From Bugula neritina (lineage: Eukaryota > Bryozoa > Gymnolaemata > Cheilostomatida > Bugulidae): a DNA stretch of 64,000 nucleotides. The position numbers and the translations under genes are program-made. The DNA lies in the NCBI GenBank assembly GCA_964035545.1, contig OZ037765.1, forward strand, positions 31,571,504 to 31,635,503, in the 5' to 3' direction. The notes under the pieces were generated by a model. The model searched no databases, was not told the origin of the DNA, and saw nothing but the letters and a program-made list of their open reading frames with translations. Below, piece by piece: positions 33,269 through 46,927 of this stretch (positions are counted from its first letter, which is position 1; each line of letters starts with the position of its first letter).

Positions 33269-36200
33269 TCAAAGTATTTCGTCTGCACTTTCCTCAAGAA
33301 TAGGAAATGCAGTGAGGTCTAGCGGGACTTCAATGAAGTCTCGATAAGGACGGGGTGTATGCAAACTGCTGGTGGTACTGCAGCTGGCATATGCATTCAA
33401 ATCTTCATCTAGTTTTTCATAGCAACTGCATTCACTAAAAACATGAATGAAGAGATGATTGATCTGCTAACATTGCGTGTTGATGGCAGACATGTACTGT
33501 TATGGTTTTATAACCTGTATAATTTACATGCATATTCTACCTGGAAAGCTCGCTTAACATTTTAGAAAAGCTTCTTCGTTAAGAAATCACCAGGTCAAAT
33601 ATAAAGGAATGATAGCAAAACTTTATATAAATAAAAGCCACAATAAAACATGAACTAAGACTATACTTTTATAACAAAACCGCGCAATTATAAAAGGTTG
33701 AATGTTGAATGACAAACGAAAATTCATTGTCAATTTTAAAAGTGTCGAATCTAAATTTTTGAAATGAGTTGGCACGTTTGCTTGTTTTATTTCATCAAAT
33801 AGTATTTAGAAAAAAATTATAAATTATAAATGATGGGGCCCAATGCCCTATAGCCTAGCTAGTCATACTTTGGCTGGTTTGTCTTTAAAATTTCTAAAAT
33901 GACGTCAACTGTAGAATCTGTACACAAGATTGGACGATAAACTAGTAAACCTAAGAAACCGGTTTCAAACTGAGGAATCCAATTTAAAAATTCACAGTTA
34001 ACTTATACTAACGAGTATTAACGACAAAATATTAACATAGGATATAAGCACTTACAGGGGCTGCGGAGGAGACGAAAGGACACAGTAAGAACAAGGTGAA
34101 GGTCGCAGTTCCACGTCACCAAATATCTGAGAACCGTTCCCATGGCAGTCGAACTCAACCAAGTCTCCAATCAGGGCAGCCGGATCTGAATTCACAGCGT
34201 CACCTGTGTTACACAACACGCATCCGTATACGTCATCATTGTATCTCATATGTTATCATTATTAGTTAGTAAAATACAATACATTGTATATAATGTTATC
34301 ATTACTAGCTAGTAAAACACAATACAAATTTCATGCACTTTGAAAATTGCTCAACTAGATTCAGTATAAGTTGCATCATTAGTATGATTTTTTCAAATTT
34401 GGCAAATGCTATGCAAAACAAGCGACAATACAGACCCTTCAAAACGGAAAGTAATACATTGTTTTTGTTTTGTGTCTGTGAATTTGCTTTATTTTATGAT
34501 GGAAAGTTTATAGTTTCCTCCATCTAGCTAACAGAAAGCTATGCATACTAAAGTGTACGTGCAATATTCAAGTCTGCAAAGGCAATTGTTCCTTACTCAG
34601 GTCAAAACACCTTGTAAAACAATTTGGCTACCACATCACAGAACCTATTTACATGAACTCAACATCAAGTAACAGTCTACTAATGAGCCAAGACCAAACT
34701 GATAGTATTAGTCTCTGTTTACTACGACTAGCTACTCACTGAGTGTTTACTACAACTAGCTACTCACTGAGTGTTTACTACGACTAGCTACTCACCAAGT
34801 GGGTTGAACTTATCCAAACTGTAAACAGTATCAGAAGGAGTTCTACGGAAAGGCTGGTGCCTCTGCTTTTGCTTAGACTTTGGGCAACGATTCTCTTTCA
34901 AGTTTCGACGTCCTCTAAAAACACACAGCAGACAGGAAAAATAACTTGTACCATCATATCTTCAAAAAATTACAGTTTAGTAAAAAAATTATAAAATATG
35001 GTACAAATTCACCGTTATTTAGTAAGCGGTGAGTATGCACTGGAGTATGTCTATAACGGAACCAAGTTATAAAAATCAACGACAGAGCCAGGTTTGATTA
35101 ACAAAGTTTTGTACCTGGTATTACTGCTAGCTGGCGAGGACTTCACGCAGTAAACATATGGCACAGTGCCATCATCAGTCGTTGAGCTGCTGACGTATTC
35201 ACAATACGCTGACGTTGCGTTAGTCGTAACCACACTAGTGGTGAGTATCGTCATCGGGGTTGTGCTGCCAGCCGTGGAGGTCTTTGAGGAAGTCCCAGAA
35301 TATTCATTTTCACTGAAAGACGTTTTCTCTTCTAATTTTCTAAATTTAACTGGAATAGGCGAGACTGAAGTCTCGCAATTAAGAATCCGTACAGTAGGAG
35401 CTGCAGCAGAGTTCACTTGTGTATCTATAAAAACAGTGTCCTCTCTCTGACAATATGTGCTGTGTAGGAATTATGACCCAATTTCTTTGCATTTAAAAGT
35501 TTAGTAAAAGTCACAATGAAATTGTTTTTTCAGAACCATCTGTTATTGGCAGTGAGCTAAAACTGCTAAGGACTACAGATTGCGCTTACTTGCTGGCTTT
35601 CTAATAGATGCAGATGGAGGCCTTCCTCTCACAGTTGGACTTGTGGTACGAAGGCTCTCATTGGTTGATGTGTTTGCATGGGAGTGCACTGGTTGAGTGA
35701 TGAGAGTGTACTGTACGGGTGGGACTGGCTTCACCTCCGTACAAACTACAACAAATGCAGAAACTATATTTTAGGTACACTGGCAATAAACAATATTACT
35801 ATTTAAAGTTATCCCCTCTTTGCATAACAACAATAGCTTTGCATAACATTACTCAACTTCAATACAGGATAATCTCTAAATTATGATAAGAAATATGAAA
35901 TAACAATGTCGATTCTAAACAACTTATGAACAAATAGATATAAACAATAATAAAATTTGTGCTTATGAAAACCTAGAGGTAAGACCCTTTACCAAAGAAT
36001 AAACAAACAGCAGCACAAAATATTTGAAGAGGAGATTTACCTAAACTGTGTGATGACACATGATTTGGATTCAATCTCACGACCACAGAGGAGTTAGATT
36101 GGTTAGTCAGGGGTGACTTGTTAGTCGTGTTTCCTGAAAGAGTATTAGTAGAGATTTGAGGGGCGATACTGATAGCAGACTGACTCAAGGAACTTGTAGC

Positions 36201-38169
36201 AAATCCAAATCTCGTCCACAATGACAAATCAGCAAAAGGCTCGGCCCTCCTTTTTCTAGAAGGTTGTGGACGATACACCCATCCTGAAAAGCAGCAGAGC
36301 GCTTGAAGGTCAACATGTTGTAAATCAATATATCACCAAATCTATTTGAATGTTAAAAAGAGCTTTGAAAGATACAATTCACGCAATGATACATTAGAAA
36401 GTTTTGATAAATGAACACAATTTGATTGTTAGAGTAACGAAAATTCCAAAAATACAATCGGAAATTAAAATATTTTTTATTATAAATTACAATCAAATAC
36501 CTGGATTGTCAAGTTTATGTTTCGTCTTTATTCTCTCAGCTTCTTCATAGAAAGGTTTCTTCTCATCATTGGTCAACTCATTCCAAACTTGTCCGAGTTT
36601 AACACTAATCTCGGCGTTGTTGGCATTCGGCAGCCGATTGGCTAACTTTGGCCGGTATTCGCGTGCCCATACCATAAACGCATTCATTGGACGTTTAACA
36701 TTCCCGCTGCGATTAACATTGCTAGCTCCTGGAGTTTTATAGGTCAAACTCGTACCTGCAGCAGACATTAAGCCTGTGGGCAGACAATTACACACTTGGG
36801 TAACATAAATGTTTGAATAACTCAGTTACTTACACAAACTAAACAATATACAAATAAGCAGTTTTTAAATCTTTTCAATAATTAATAAATAATATAATAC
36901 AAACTATGCAGTTAGTTATGTACAACAGTAAGAACAAAATATGCAAATTATAAAAAAAATTAACGTTACAGACTCAAACAAAAAATTGAACAAATAGAGA
37001 AAAATAAGTGCTCTGTATGATATTCCCACCTGGCAAGACATTTTTGGTAGACAGAGGACTGGTACAAGTAGCAACTGATCTGGTAACGTCTGCGTGAGAG
37101 GATAAAAAGTTATGACTGGTTAAGGAAGAAGTAAAAGATGATGACAGCAAGCCAAGAGATGAGCGAGTACTGTCAGAGAGAGATGCATAAGATGATGAGG
37201 GATTATGAGTCAGACTATTGTCACTGTTAGCAGCTACCGTCAGCGGCTGACTAGAGAAGATGTCACTAGGAAACCTCCGTTCAGGCTTCAGAGGCGAGTA
37301 CGGAAAAGACGAATTGACTGGTTCAAATTTGAATATGTCAGCGAGTTGATCACAACTTACATAATTGGGCTGCGAATTAAAAAATTCAGGTAAAACCAAA
37401 TTCTCATTCTGAACACCTTCTGATTCTGAGATGCCATCTAGAAGTCCAATTTCTGCTGGTGAAACTAAAATATTCTTTCAAGTATAAATCAATGTGTTGT
37501 AGAAAATCTAAGTAAAATATATATATCTAAATACAAACATTACTCTAGCAAAATTATATTTAAGTATTATCAATAATTATAAAGAAAACAATAAACACAG
37601 GGATTGCAAATTTTTTTCAAAATAGCTTTGAAAAGGTAAGAAGGATACTCAACCTAGATTGTCTAAATAATTGATATATTCTTCCTGAAACTCTGCCATG
37701 ACGTGCATCAAACTTATTAAACTTATTAAAATCTTGAAATTAAGTGGAAAAAACCACCAAATATCAGCTATGCATAGTATTCATTCCATTGAAATATCTT
37801 GGATGCATTTTAAAATTTTTTACAAGCATTGTACTACAGAGAAAAATAATACTGATATATAGTTTCAAATAGATCAATTACTTTTTATAATGAATATGTT
37901 TGCACTAACACACTGTTACTAATAAATATAATTCCTACATTCTATTAATTAGCAGTGAAATAAATAAGAATAGCTATACTAGTTGCATGGGTAGTTATCA
38001 CCTAATATTATCTTTAGTATACCTAAACCGCATGCTGCGACTAGCAATTAAAATGCTAAAATATTTACCTTTAATGATTCTGTTTTAAGAAGAGAGAGTG
38101 AAAACTCAACTCGGGCATTTTCCAAGTGGCCCAAGTCTTCCTTGCAATCATTGCAACCAGTCACACATG
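33269..38169 (-). CDS. SOX30: SOX30 homologue (HMG-box transcription factor), 5' exon not found
   Basis: Exons: 38169-38069, 37684-37654, 37464-37030, 36773-36501, 36283-36041, 35745-35590, 35424-35115, 34914-34796, 34203-34056, 33434-33269. Phases agree throughout: 1982 nt, 659 aa after an unresolved first exon that must end in phase 1. The HMG box spans the fourth and fifth listed exons: [36 protein letters not shown], then [29 protein letters not shown] and PGWVY-P are SOX30 hallmarks that separate it from other SOX groups. The rest is Ser/Thr-rich with a basic Lys/Arg stretch ([17 protein letters not shown]). SOX30 is a DNA-binding nuclear factor required for spermiogenesis in mice. An in-frame ATG at 37699 was considered as a start but a TTTCAG acceptor beside 37684 fits the upstream exon better. 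Confidence 0.85.
34718..34796 (-). repeat. Triplicated splice-donor repeat in a SOX30 intron
   Basis: Three 28-29-bp units each contain GTGAGTAGCTAG in the sense of the gene. The first is the real donor of the exon ending at 34796. Confidence 0.8.
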
Positions 38170-40370
38170 CTAAAAATGTAAATAATATTGTGATATGATG
38201 CTTAAGGGAGGCTAAATTTTATTTAAAAAAAATTAAATTGCAATAAAATGCCTTTAATACCAATGCACTTAAAATATTGTGTATACAAAGTATCATAGCA
38301 AAAGAACTTATAAGTATAGTTGTATTTATCAATACTGTTTAGTATGTCATTCGACTATAAATAGTTGAGCATTCAAATTTATGTTGCATAACTTCAACAA
38401 AACCAATCCAGCAAGTTATATTTGTTAGCATATAAAAATTTACTAATAATAAAGCTTCCTAATTTCAAAGCTTCAATAATAATTGAGTTTTGGTTACTTT
38501 TGTCTAAAAAGCAGCACTGCATAGTTTCAATTTCTATTTTATATGATGAACTACAATCAACCACACAAGTCTTTTCATGAGTTGATAGTTATTTAAATTC
38601 TGTAGAATGATAGTCAAGTAAGTACTACTCCATGTCAAATAAATAAACTGCACAGCCAAAATTTTACTAACTGCTAAAGGAAGAAGTGATACAAAATAGT
38701 GATGAAATTAAAAGATCCATTGCCACAATATTTTCCTCCCACGTTAAGTTAGACATTTAATGTAGCAGAAATGCTGTCTTACCACAATTAATTGTAATGT
38801 TTTACTTCACGTGCAATTTAATTTAATATTAAAACAACACAATGAATATGATACTCACAAAAAATATTAGCCAGTATTAGTTATAATATAAAAATGGATA
38901 AAAATTACATTTATAGTGATAAAGCAGACTGAGTCAAATTCACATTGACTTAATTACCTAAACCCATGACCCAAGCTAATTTGGTAAAGCAGTAATTGGA
39001 TTTGATTAGCAGATCTAAAGCTAGTGTGCTTGACAATTTCAAATTACTATTATATTCTAATGCTGAATTACTAAAATAAATGCAGTTTTAAATTTCCGAC
39101 TTTTATTAAATTAGTAAGTAACCATATTAATAGTAATAGTAATACTCGTAGTAATCGTTATAGTAATTTAAGTAATAGTTACACTTATAGTAATACTAAT
39201 AGTAATAGTGAAATACTAACAGTTGGAAATAATCAGACATAGTTTTACCTTCTAACTAGTTTTGGATTCAAACTAAAACTAATAGTACTACTAATAGTAC
39301 TACTAATACTAATAGTAATACTATTACTATCACTATGAGTATGACTATGTTCATTGGCTTGACTTAAAAATGTAGAACTGCAATTGCAAGGCCAAGTGCA
39401 AGCCAATTTGAATTTGTCTTGTAATTTGAAGTTGAATTTATTCTTAAATTAAAAGTTAAAAATTAAAATACATAAAGGGAATTTAAGCCAACTTTAATAG
39501 TTGCCTTCCCAGGACAATCAGAGACCTTAGCGTTACTGTTAGAATATCTGAAGTCACGCCTTCATAACATTAACACTCCTCTGCGAAGGTCTCCCCTTCG
39601 CTCTCGAGGGTCTAGAGACCCAACACAAATACAAATTAAGCCAAATTACTAGATGCACATTTGACTTTAATATGCATATGAGTACTTACAATAGTATTAT
39701 TGCACTTTGATCACTATTAGTTTATAAACACTCCGGTTATTAATAATAAGTGAATTGGTCACACTAGCTTATTTTAAGGAAACAAACAAAATACGAAATT
39801 ATTTGAACCAAAGTAATTATAGTCCTACATATATAAGTAACATCGAAAATCGACGTTTAAATTCAATTAATAAACGATGCTAATGTACAAGGATATCAGG
39901 CTACATCATGCAGTTTCGTTTCCGCCAGTCGCATCATTTTGTAATCATATTCATACTGATGCTGATGTTGGTGTTCAGTTATGAGTAATCAGTAATGACT
40001 TATTAAATGACCCTTCTGCGTCTGGCTTTGCAGTAAATCTCACAGCCCCTAGTCAAATTTAATACTTATGTTAGTCTTCTCAGTTTACAATTTTGGGTTT
40101 ACAAGGGATTTATTTTGTGCACTTTGACTTAGTCTAGTGACTCATAGTCATACTCATACTCTTGACTCATACTCATAGTCATAGTGATAGTGAGTTAGTC
40201 TTACTCTTACTCTTAGTCTTAGTTTTACTCTTAGGGTTACTGTTTCACTTACATGCGAGTTGAAATATCTATTTTTAGAGATCACTTTGAGTTTGACTTT
40301 CATCATATTAATCATTCGTGTGCTACAAGTCCTATTTCAACACTGGAAGTAGATAGCCATATTCGTAATG
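38170..40370. other. Divergent region between SOX30 and ZZEF1
   Basis: Should contain the SOX30 first exon and both promoters, which I could not resolve. It has degenerate TAATAG/TCATAC triplet runs at 39120-39340 and 40130-40240. A compact inverted-repeat segment near 39575-39620 includes GCGAAGG...CCTTCGC and the palindrome GGGTCTAGAGACCC. Confidence 0.5.
39120..39340. repeat. Degenerate (TAATAG)n-type simple repeat
   Basis: Dense runs of TAATAG, TAATAC and their complements, some in inverted orientation and able to pair. Similar runs occur at 19380-19520 and 40130-40240. Confidence 0.7.
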
Positions 40371-43300
40371 ATGGGAATTTCCAGCAGCAGTGAAAGTGAA
40401 GACGATGACCATGAAGTAGACCCTTTGGCTTTCGACTCTTCATCTTGGGAGAGCAGTTCTGATGCGAGCAGTGAACTTTCCAACACATCTGTAAATTAAA
40501 AACTGTTCTATTTCTTACCAAACTAATCCCATTATTGAGATTATTACTAAAATTTTACATGCAAATATCAGTGTAAAACTAAATAATAAAATGACGGTGC
40601 ATATAAGTTAAGTTTGAGTATATAAATATGAGCTCGTGTCCATTCAATATGTTAAACAAATTGAAATTATAGTGAACTAGGCGCAACTAATAGTACCACT
40701 GAGCAGCTAGAAATTAGACAGTAATACCTGTCAATTTGAAAGCAGTTGTGCAGTTGACAAACTAGAACTGGCATAGCTACATTCTAAATTTGATGAGACT
40801 TTTGAGTATTTAAATTAAATTTTCTTGAAATAAAACCTGAAATTTGATTGTCATAAAAATTACCTTTATTCTTGAAGAAATCAAGTTATATGTTGGAAAC
40901 ATATATATGGTAATGAATATTTTTATGCCCTACTTTGAAGTCATCATTTAAATTGAAATGGCTTATCACTGGAAAATTATTTGCCTTCTCAACAATGAAT
41001 TGACAGAAAACTGTATGAGTTAAAAGCATCTTCAAGCTTCTGTTTTATTTAGATTTTAGTTTTTATTTTCTCAGTATATCCTTTTCTATAATTGACCTCT
41101 GTTTTCAACTTTGTACATTCTACTGATTCATCACTCAGAAATGTTTTCATGTCTACAGAACAACTTGATGTTTATAAACATTTAGGCTGTACCCACCAAA
41201 GAAGAACTCGAGCCAGTAACTAGTCGTTCAGCAGAAGGTTTGTCTGTTTCACCTGCACCATAGTATAGTAGCTTTGCATGTTGAAGGTCTGTTTAGTTGA
41301 CGTTATATGATAGTTCTGTAAAATACTATAAGGATATTTATTGTAGAAAATTTACATGCTTGGAATATAATATAACTTGGTAGCTGGTCTTGCTTACCAG
41401 ATTTGATTTTAAAAGCTTAAAATAAGTTCATTATATGTATTTGAAAAAGTTTAGTATCATTTAGTGTTGTTATTGGATGTTCAGGCAAAATCAACATGGA
41501 TACTGTGACTGACCTACGTGTGTTGTTTAATGACGGCGTACTCAAGACTCTTGGATCAGTAAGTTCAAAGTAAGTGAACTTTCTATCTGTGATAACTATA
41601 TGAAGTTTGTATTAGATATTAGAATCGAAAAATTCATTCAAATAATGCAAAGCAATGGAAGTGTGGTGTATATATTATTGGGACAGTTGGTATAACGCAT
41701 GATTTTGGATTTGAATGGCCATCGGTTTAGTTATTTTGCTGATCAGATTTATCTAATATCTTTTCACTTTTGATTATTAAATTTTGATATTAAATTCCAT
41801 GACTAGTTGCACTGTGTTATTGCACACAAAAACATGTATACATACATGTATGGCTGTTTTGCTTGCAGAGATGATGCTGGTGCCAACATACTGTCACATC
41901 ACAAGTCCAAGTTACTTTCCTGGCTGAGTGACTTGAACATGCCAAGTCCAGAGGTTTGTATTTCATCAAGTGACTAGTTGTATTTGACTTTTGTGTTATA
42001 TAGGTACTTCATTGTATAATGGTTTGTTTGTAGAGTTTAATATCCCAAGAAGCATTTTGTGATGTTCTAGCTAGTAGAGGTGTGAACAGAGAAGATGCCC
42101 TAGAAGTCTTCAGCAGGCATGTTCTACCTGAAAATTGCTAGATGCAGCACCGAGTTGGTGGTCACGGATTACAGTAGTTCAGGGTCTTGAGTTTGAAGTT
42201 GGGGGCTCAGAGCTCCCTAAACCCAACTCTGTGCTGCTTCAAGCAACTTTCGTTCTGCCTAGTTTAATGGTACTATGCATTATCAATGTACATTTATATA
42301 CTTTGTCTTTATTCTCAAACACTGTTATGTTAGTCCATGTATTGTGTACTGTGACCGTCATATAGGAGCAAGCATTTGGTAGAGTTGACCTCCCTGTATG
42401 TTCAGCAAGATAACATTGTGAAATTTGGTTACATGAGTATATTACTAGGCTACTTGGATGGGATAATAATTATTGAACATACACATGGTACAACGGGGTG
42501 TGAGGCTCGCTTGTACATGCTCTGTTTTATTCTCTATCAGGTTTGACACAGAAGGAGTGGGTAAGGCAGAGTTTGAGGTTATCCAGGAGGGTATAAAACG
42601 CCCCTTTGAGGATCAGGAGCACGGGGAGATATCCTACCGCACTCGTATTCTTCAAGGATGCCCATCACTTCCTGGTAAACACTTGAATTTGCTTTTATTT
42701 GTTTGTAATTAGAATTTGCACTTGGTAAGCCTGTATTAATAGTGTTGATTTATATGGATCAAACACTAATTCATTAGCTGCTACATATAAAATAGAGTGC
42801 TTATATCCCCGGGGTATATGAGTACAATTATACAATTAGTGGGAGGAGCTTACAACATACACAAAGATCATTTTGCTGCAGACTTAATACTACTGCTATG
42901 AAAAGCATGCCTTTACCCGGGGGGGGGGGGGGGCAGCAAATCCACTTGTAATTTGTCACTCATTCTGACTCAGTTACTCCTTTATTATTCCAACACTGCT
43001 TGTTAAACTTCATCACAAAGACTTTTACTAAAAATGTGTTGTAAATTTTCATTAGTTTTGTTTATTAAATCACGTGTTTGTCGTTTTAGGTTTTGTTGAC
43101 GTGTTCTCAAAGACGGACACAAGTTCGAAACATGCTACAAAACTACTCCACGTATGTTTACCCTCACTATTTCATCTAGATGGTTCTATACTTGTATACT
43201 GAAAGCTTTTGGTTAGTAGATGTAGCTGTGGCGATCGTCTTTTATTTTGGTCGTATGTGTTTAGTTCCTCCTGAGAAATCGAGCGCCGGCATCAAATTTC

Positions 43301-46300
43301 AGTCTACCAATGCTGACGGGACTGGAAGACACCATTCAGCTGAGGAGGAAGGTGGCCACTATGATTCTTAGTCGCATGCAGAAAGGTACCTTCTTCACCT
43401 CTACATGTGTTGTACTATTAGACATGCTTTGTTGTGCTGGTGGTGTTTGAGAAGAATAGTGAGTCTATGAAAACTATTAGAAAGATGTTTTACTGTGTGT
43501 TGTTTTATGTATATAGAGTAACGAGGCTCAGTGGTGACACTGAACTGTCTTTTAGGAGTTGAAGAAATTCTGGAAAATAAAGCAAGCAGTGCTATCAATG
43601 GCCATTAGGCAGTGTTATCGCCGTCTCATTGGCTGTGAGGCAGTGTTACCAGTGCTTTTATTGGCCATGAGTAGTTAATTTAGGAACTTTCATTTTGCTT
43701 TTTTAAAACATTAATTTGATGACTTGGTACCTCAGTCAAGCCTGCACTTAGTATTAAGTACACAATTATAAATAATGTACTCAAATATTTTGTACGGGAC
43801 TTGCATGAAGGTATACCTCATAAATTGTTTGTTGGTGTTTTTGTCTATGCTAACATGGCATCTTAGCGAAAAGCCGCTAAAATATACAATTGATGGTTTT
43901 CTTTCCAGACATGAAAGAGAACGAGGAGAGTAAGCTGTTCTCCCAAGAAAGTTCCAGTGATGTGAAGGTCACTGGTAAACCATACTCTTCCATAGAAGTA
44001 TCAAGTAATGAGAGCAATGCATTCAAGTTAACGGACGGCAACTCGGCCAGCTGCTGGCAGTCTGATGGCCCAGCCCGGTCTCACTGGATCAGGTGGGCCA
44101 TTCATCCGAGAACACAACTTCAAGTTTAAAATAGATTCTCTTTTTCAAATCTTTTAAGAAAAGAATTGGCAACCTTTCTAAACTCACCATATTAGTGGAA
44201 TGTTAGACTGGCATAACTCTGAAAGTATAAGATGCAGCTGAAAATATTTCAAAAACCTTTGCCAGCGTTATTATTAATAAAACAAATACACATGTTGGCC
44301 CTTCACTCCTTGCCCCTTTACTAGATGTTTTAGTAATATTCTGCACTCACACAGCAAGTTACTGAGCATATAAACTGTCATTCAATTACACCACGTAAAA
44401 TCAGCCAATCATGAAGCAGCCAGCTGTAGCACCTCCAGCCTGTCTCTGGTTTAGAACTTGAATGGACAAATTGTTTGTGAGGGGAAAGATGATTTATATT
44501 GATTACTCTCTGTTGAGTTGTGATAACTGTGCGTGTGTTAGAATGTAAACTCCAACTGTTGTCTAAAACTGTACATCTGAATATAAACTATTTCATTATG
44601 GTGGTACATGTATTTACATTAACAGCTAGAACGCTGTGAAAACAATGCTGTGGTTAGACAACGGTATATAAATGCCACAATTTTTTCTTTTCTTTGAGGC
44701 AGCATTTATCCAAAATGCTCCATAACCTTCACTGCTATGGTTGGTAAAAGCGGAATAATTCAAATGTGATTTTATAAATGATGTGCATTTATTAAAGCTA
44801 TTAAAGTTGTTTTGTCACTGGTCACTTGTTCATATTACTTGAACGCTGATTCTAAACAATTTGTTGTTAGAAGCCAAACTGCTCAAAAGAGATATAAGTG
44901 AGGTTTTTTAAACTCTAAATTCACAGCTCATTTTTGCTTTCCCTCATCAGTGGATTTGTCTTTTTTCAATGTCAGGGGTTCAGTGTATATTATATACGTA
45001 CTCTTTACTATCCTAAAGTCTAAACATCCATAGATAGTAGAATAGCTATAAAGAAACTGCTTTTATAGTTCTTGTCCAATCTTTGTCAAAACTGGCTTTA
45101 AAACCCTTTATTTAGTGACCATTCTGTACATTCAGGCATGCTGTAAAGTGTAACACGTTTATCAGGAAGTGAGATGATGTGTACATATGATGAGTACATA
45201 CTAGTAAATTTGAATAACCCTATTAACGCTTTTTTTACAACTGTAGGGTGCTTTGTTGAAGGTTATTATATTACGCAACACACTACTAAGGACTAGTTGT
45301 CTTTTAACATTAATATCTTTATTGTGCTTCAGCTTATCTACTAATATGACTGCATAATGTTAAGGTGTGAATTATTGCAGAGTTTTTCTTGAAATATTAA
45401 CAAACCCAGCATTGTTTTAGTCACAAAGGATTAGTATAATAGCTTTATTATATAACGTTCTAAACATTTATTAAAAGCTATTTGAATGGTTTTGTTCACA
45501 CTTTTAAGTAAAAAAATAAAATTTCCAATTTCAACTTACATCTGTACAGATTTGACTGAGTGGTAAACATGGTTTGACCAATTCAATATGCATTGTGTAA
45601 ACATTGAGGCTTGCAGTTTTCTAAAATAAAAAATAGCTGTATATTCGGAAAGGGGTTGGAGAGAGTATATTAAAATACTTGGGATTTTCAAGTGTGAAAT
45701 CAAAATAGTTGGTAGTTGGAGTTATGGAGTTATCCACCCTACTATGTTGTGCGTTGTTGAGAGTTTCCAATACTCTGTCAACCTAATGATGTAAAAGCTG
45801 ACAAACCTATTTCATAAGACTACTTATTTCAGAGCTAGTTCAGCAAAAGAAATGTTTCGTTTTATTGCAGGTTGAACATGAAGAAAAATGTCATAGTGAA
45901 GCAATTGTTTATATACGTGGCATCGGGGGACCAGAGCTATATGCCCCAAGAGTTGATGGTTTTAGGTGGTAAGAAACACAAGCTAAAAGAAATAAAAGAT
46001 GTGAAGATACCTTCCACTGTGAACGGTGCTGTGCTCCTGGTAGAGAATTTGAAAGTTTACTATCCAAGTGAGTGTATTCTACAGCTACAGGATGTATTCT
46101 ACAGCTACAGGGTATTGTACAACTACAGGATGTATTCTACAGCTACAGGGTGTATTCTACAGCTATAGGGTGTATTCTACAGCTACAGGGTGTATTCTAC
46201 AGCTGCAGGGTGTATTCTACAGCTACAGGGTGTATTCTACTGCTACAGTATGCCACTACAGCTACAGGATTTATGTATTGCTCACACTTTGCCGTAAAAC

Positions 46301-46878
46301 CATATACAAATCTGTTCAATAACATTTTGGAAGGTTCTAGTTGTTTTGCGTTCCTAGAAACACATGGTTTTCTTTGATACAAACAAAGAATAACAAAGCA
46401 GACTGAAATTCTCAGGCAGTATATAAAGAATAGTGTTATTCTATGACACATTCATGTATAATTTGTTACATATCATGTAGTTGTATAATATGGCATACAT
46501 AATTTATGTAATATACATGTGTAATAGCTATTGTTGAGGGAGTAGTTAAGATTCAGCTGGTAGCTATTGTTTAGCAAGGATGATGAATCACACTTTAACT
46601 GTAGCAGTGTCCAGATGAAGGTTTTGAAGGCCTTTGCCATGTGTAAATCAACAGTCAACACTCTATTTAATAGTTTGTCAAAAAGCCTTCTTTACCATCC
46701 GGGTTTTTTAAGAGTTGTATCGCTCACATTGCTCACATTGCAGTAGTTTATATCCTTCTACTCTTGTAGTTATACAGATCAATGTAAAGCGCTGTCATAG
46801 CGATGGGTGTGATGTCAGAATCCACATGGTCAAAGTCTCCGGAATAAGGTATGTATATATTATACTCTAAGTGTGTGA

Positions 46879-46927
<49 letters not shown>

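Larger units (their letters stand above)
43909..46848 (+). other. ZZEF1: APC10/DOC domain of ZZEF1 (three exons)
   Basis: Residues about 248-400. LTDGNSASCWQSDGPARSHWIR, ASGDQSYMPQEL and QINVKRCHSDGCDVRIHM are typical of the DOC jelly-roll shared with the anaphase-promoting-complex subunit APC10. Confidence 0.88.

Noticed and set aside
37654-37708. SOX30 start codon at 37699 or 37708
   Set aside because: A TTTCAG acceptor at 37685-37690 joins in phase to the coding-like exon 38169-38069; still possible as an alternative promoter.
43180-43371. Plus-strand 63-codon frame
   Set aside because: A shadow of the ZZEF1 exon 43265-43385, which reads in another frame matching the family.
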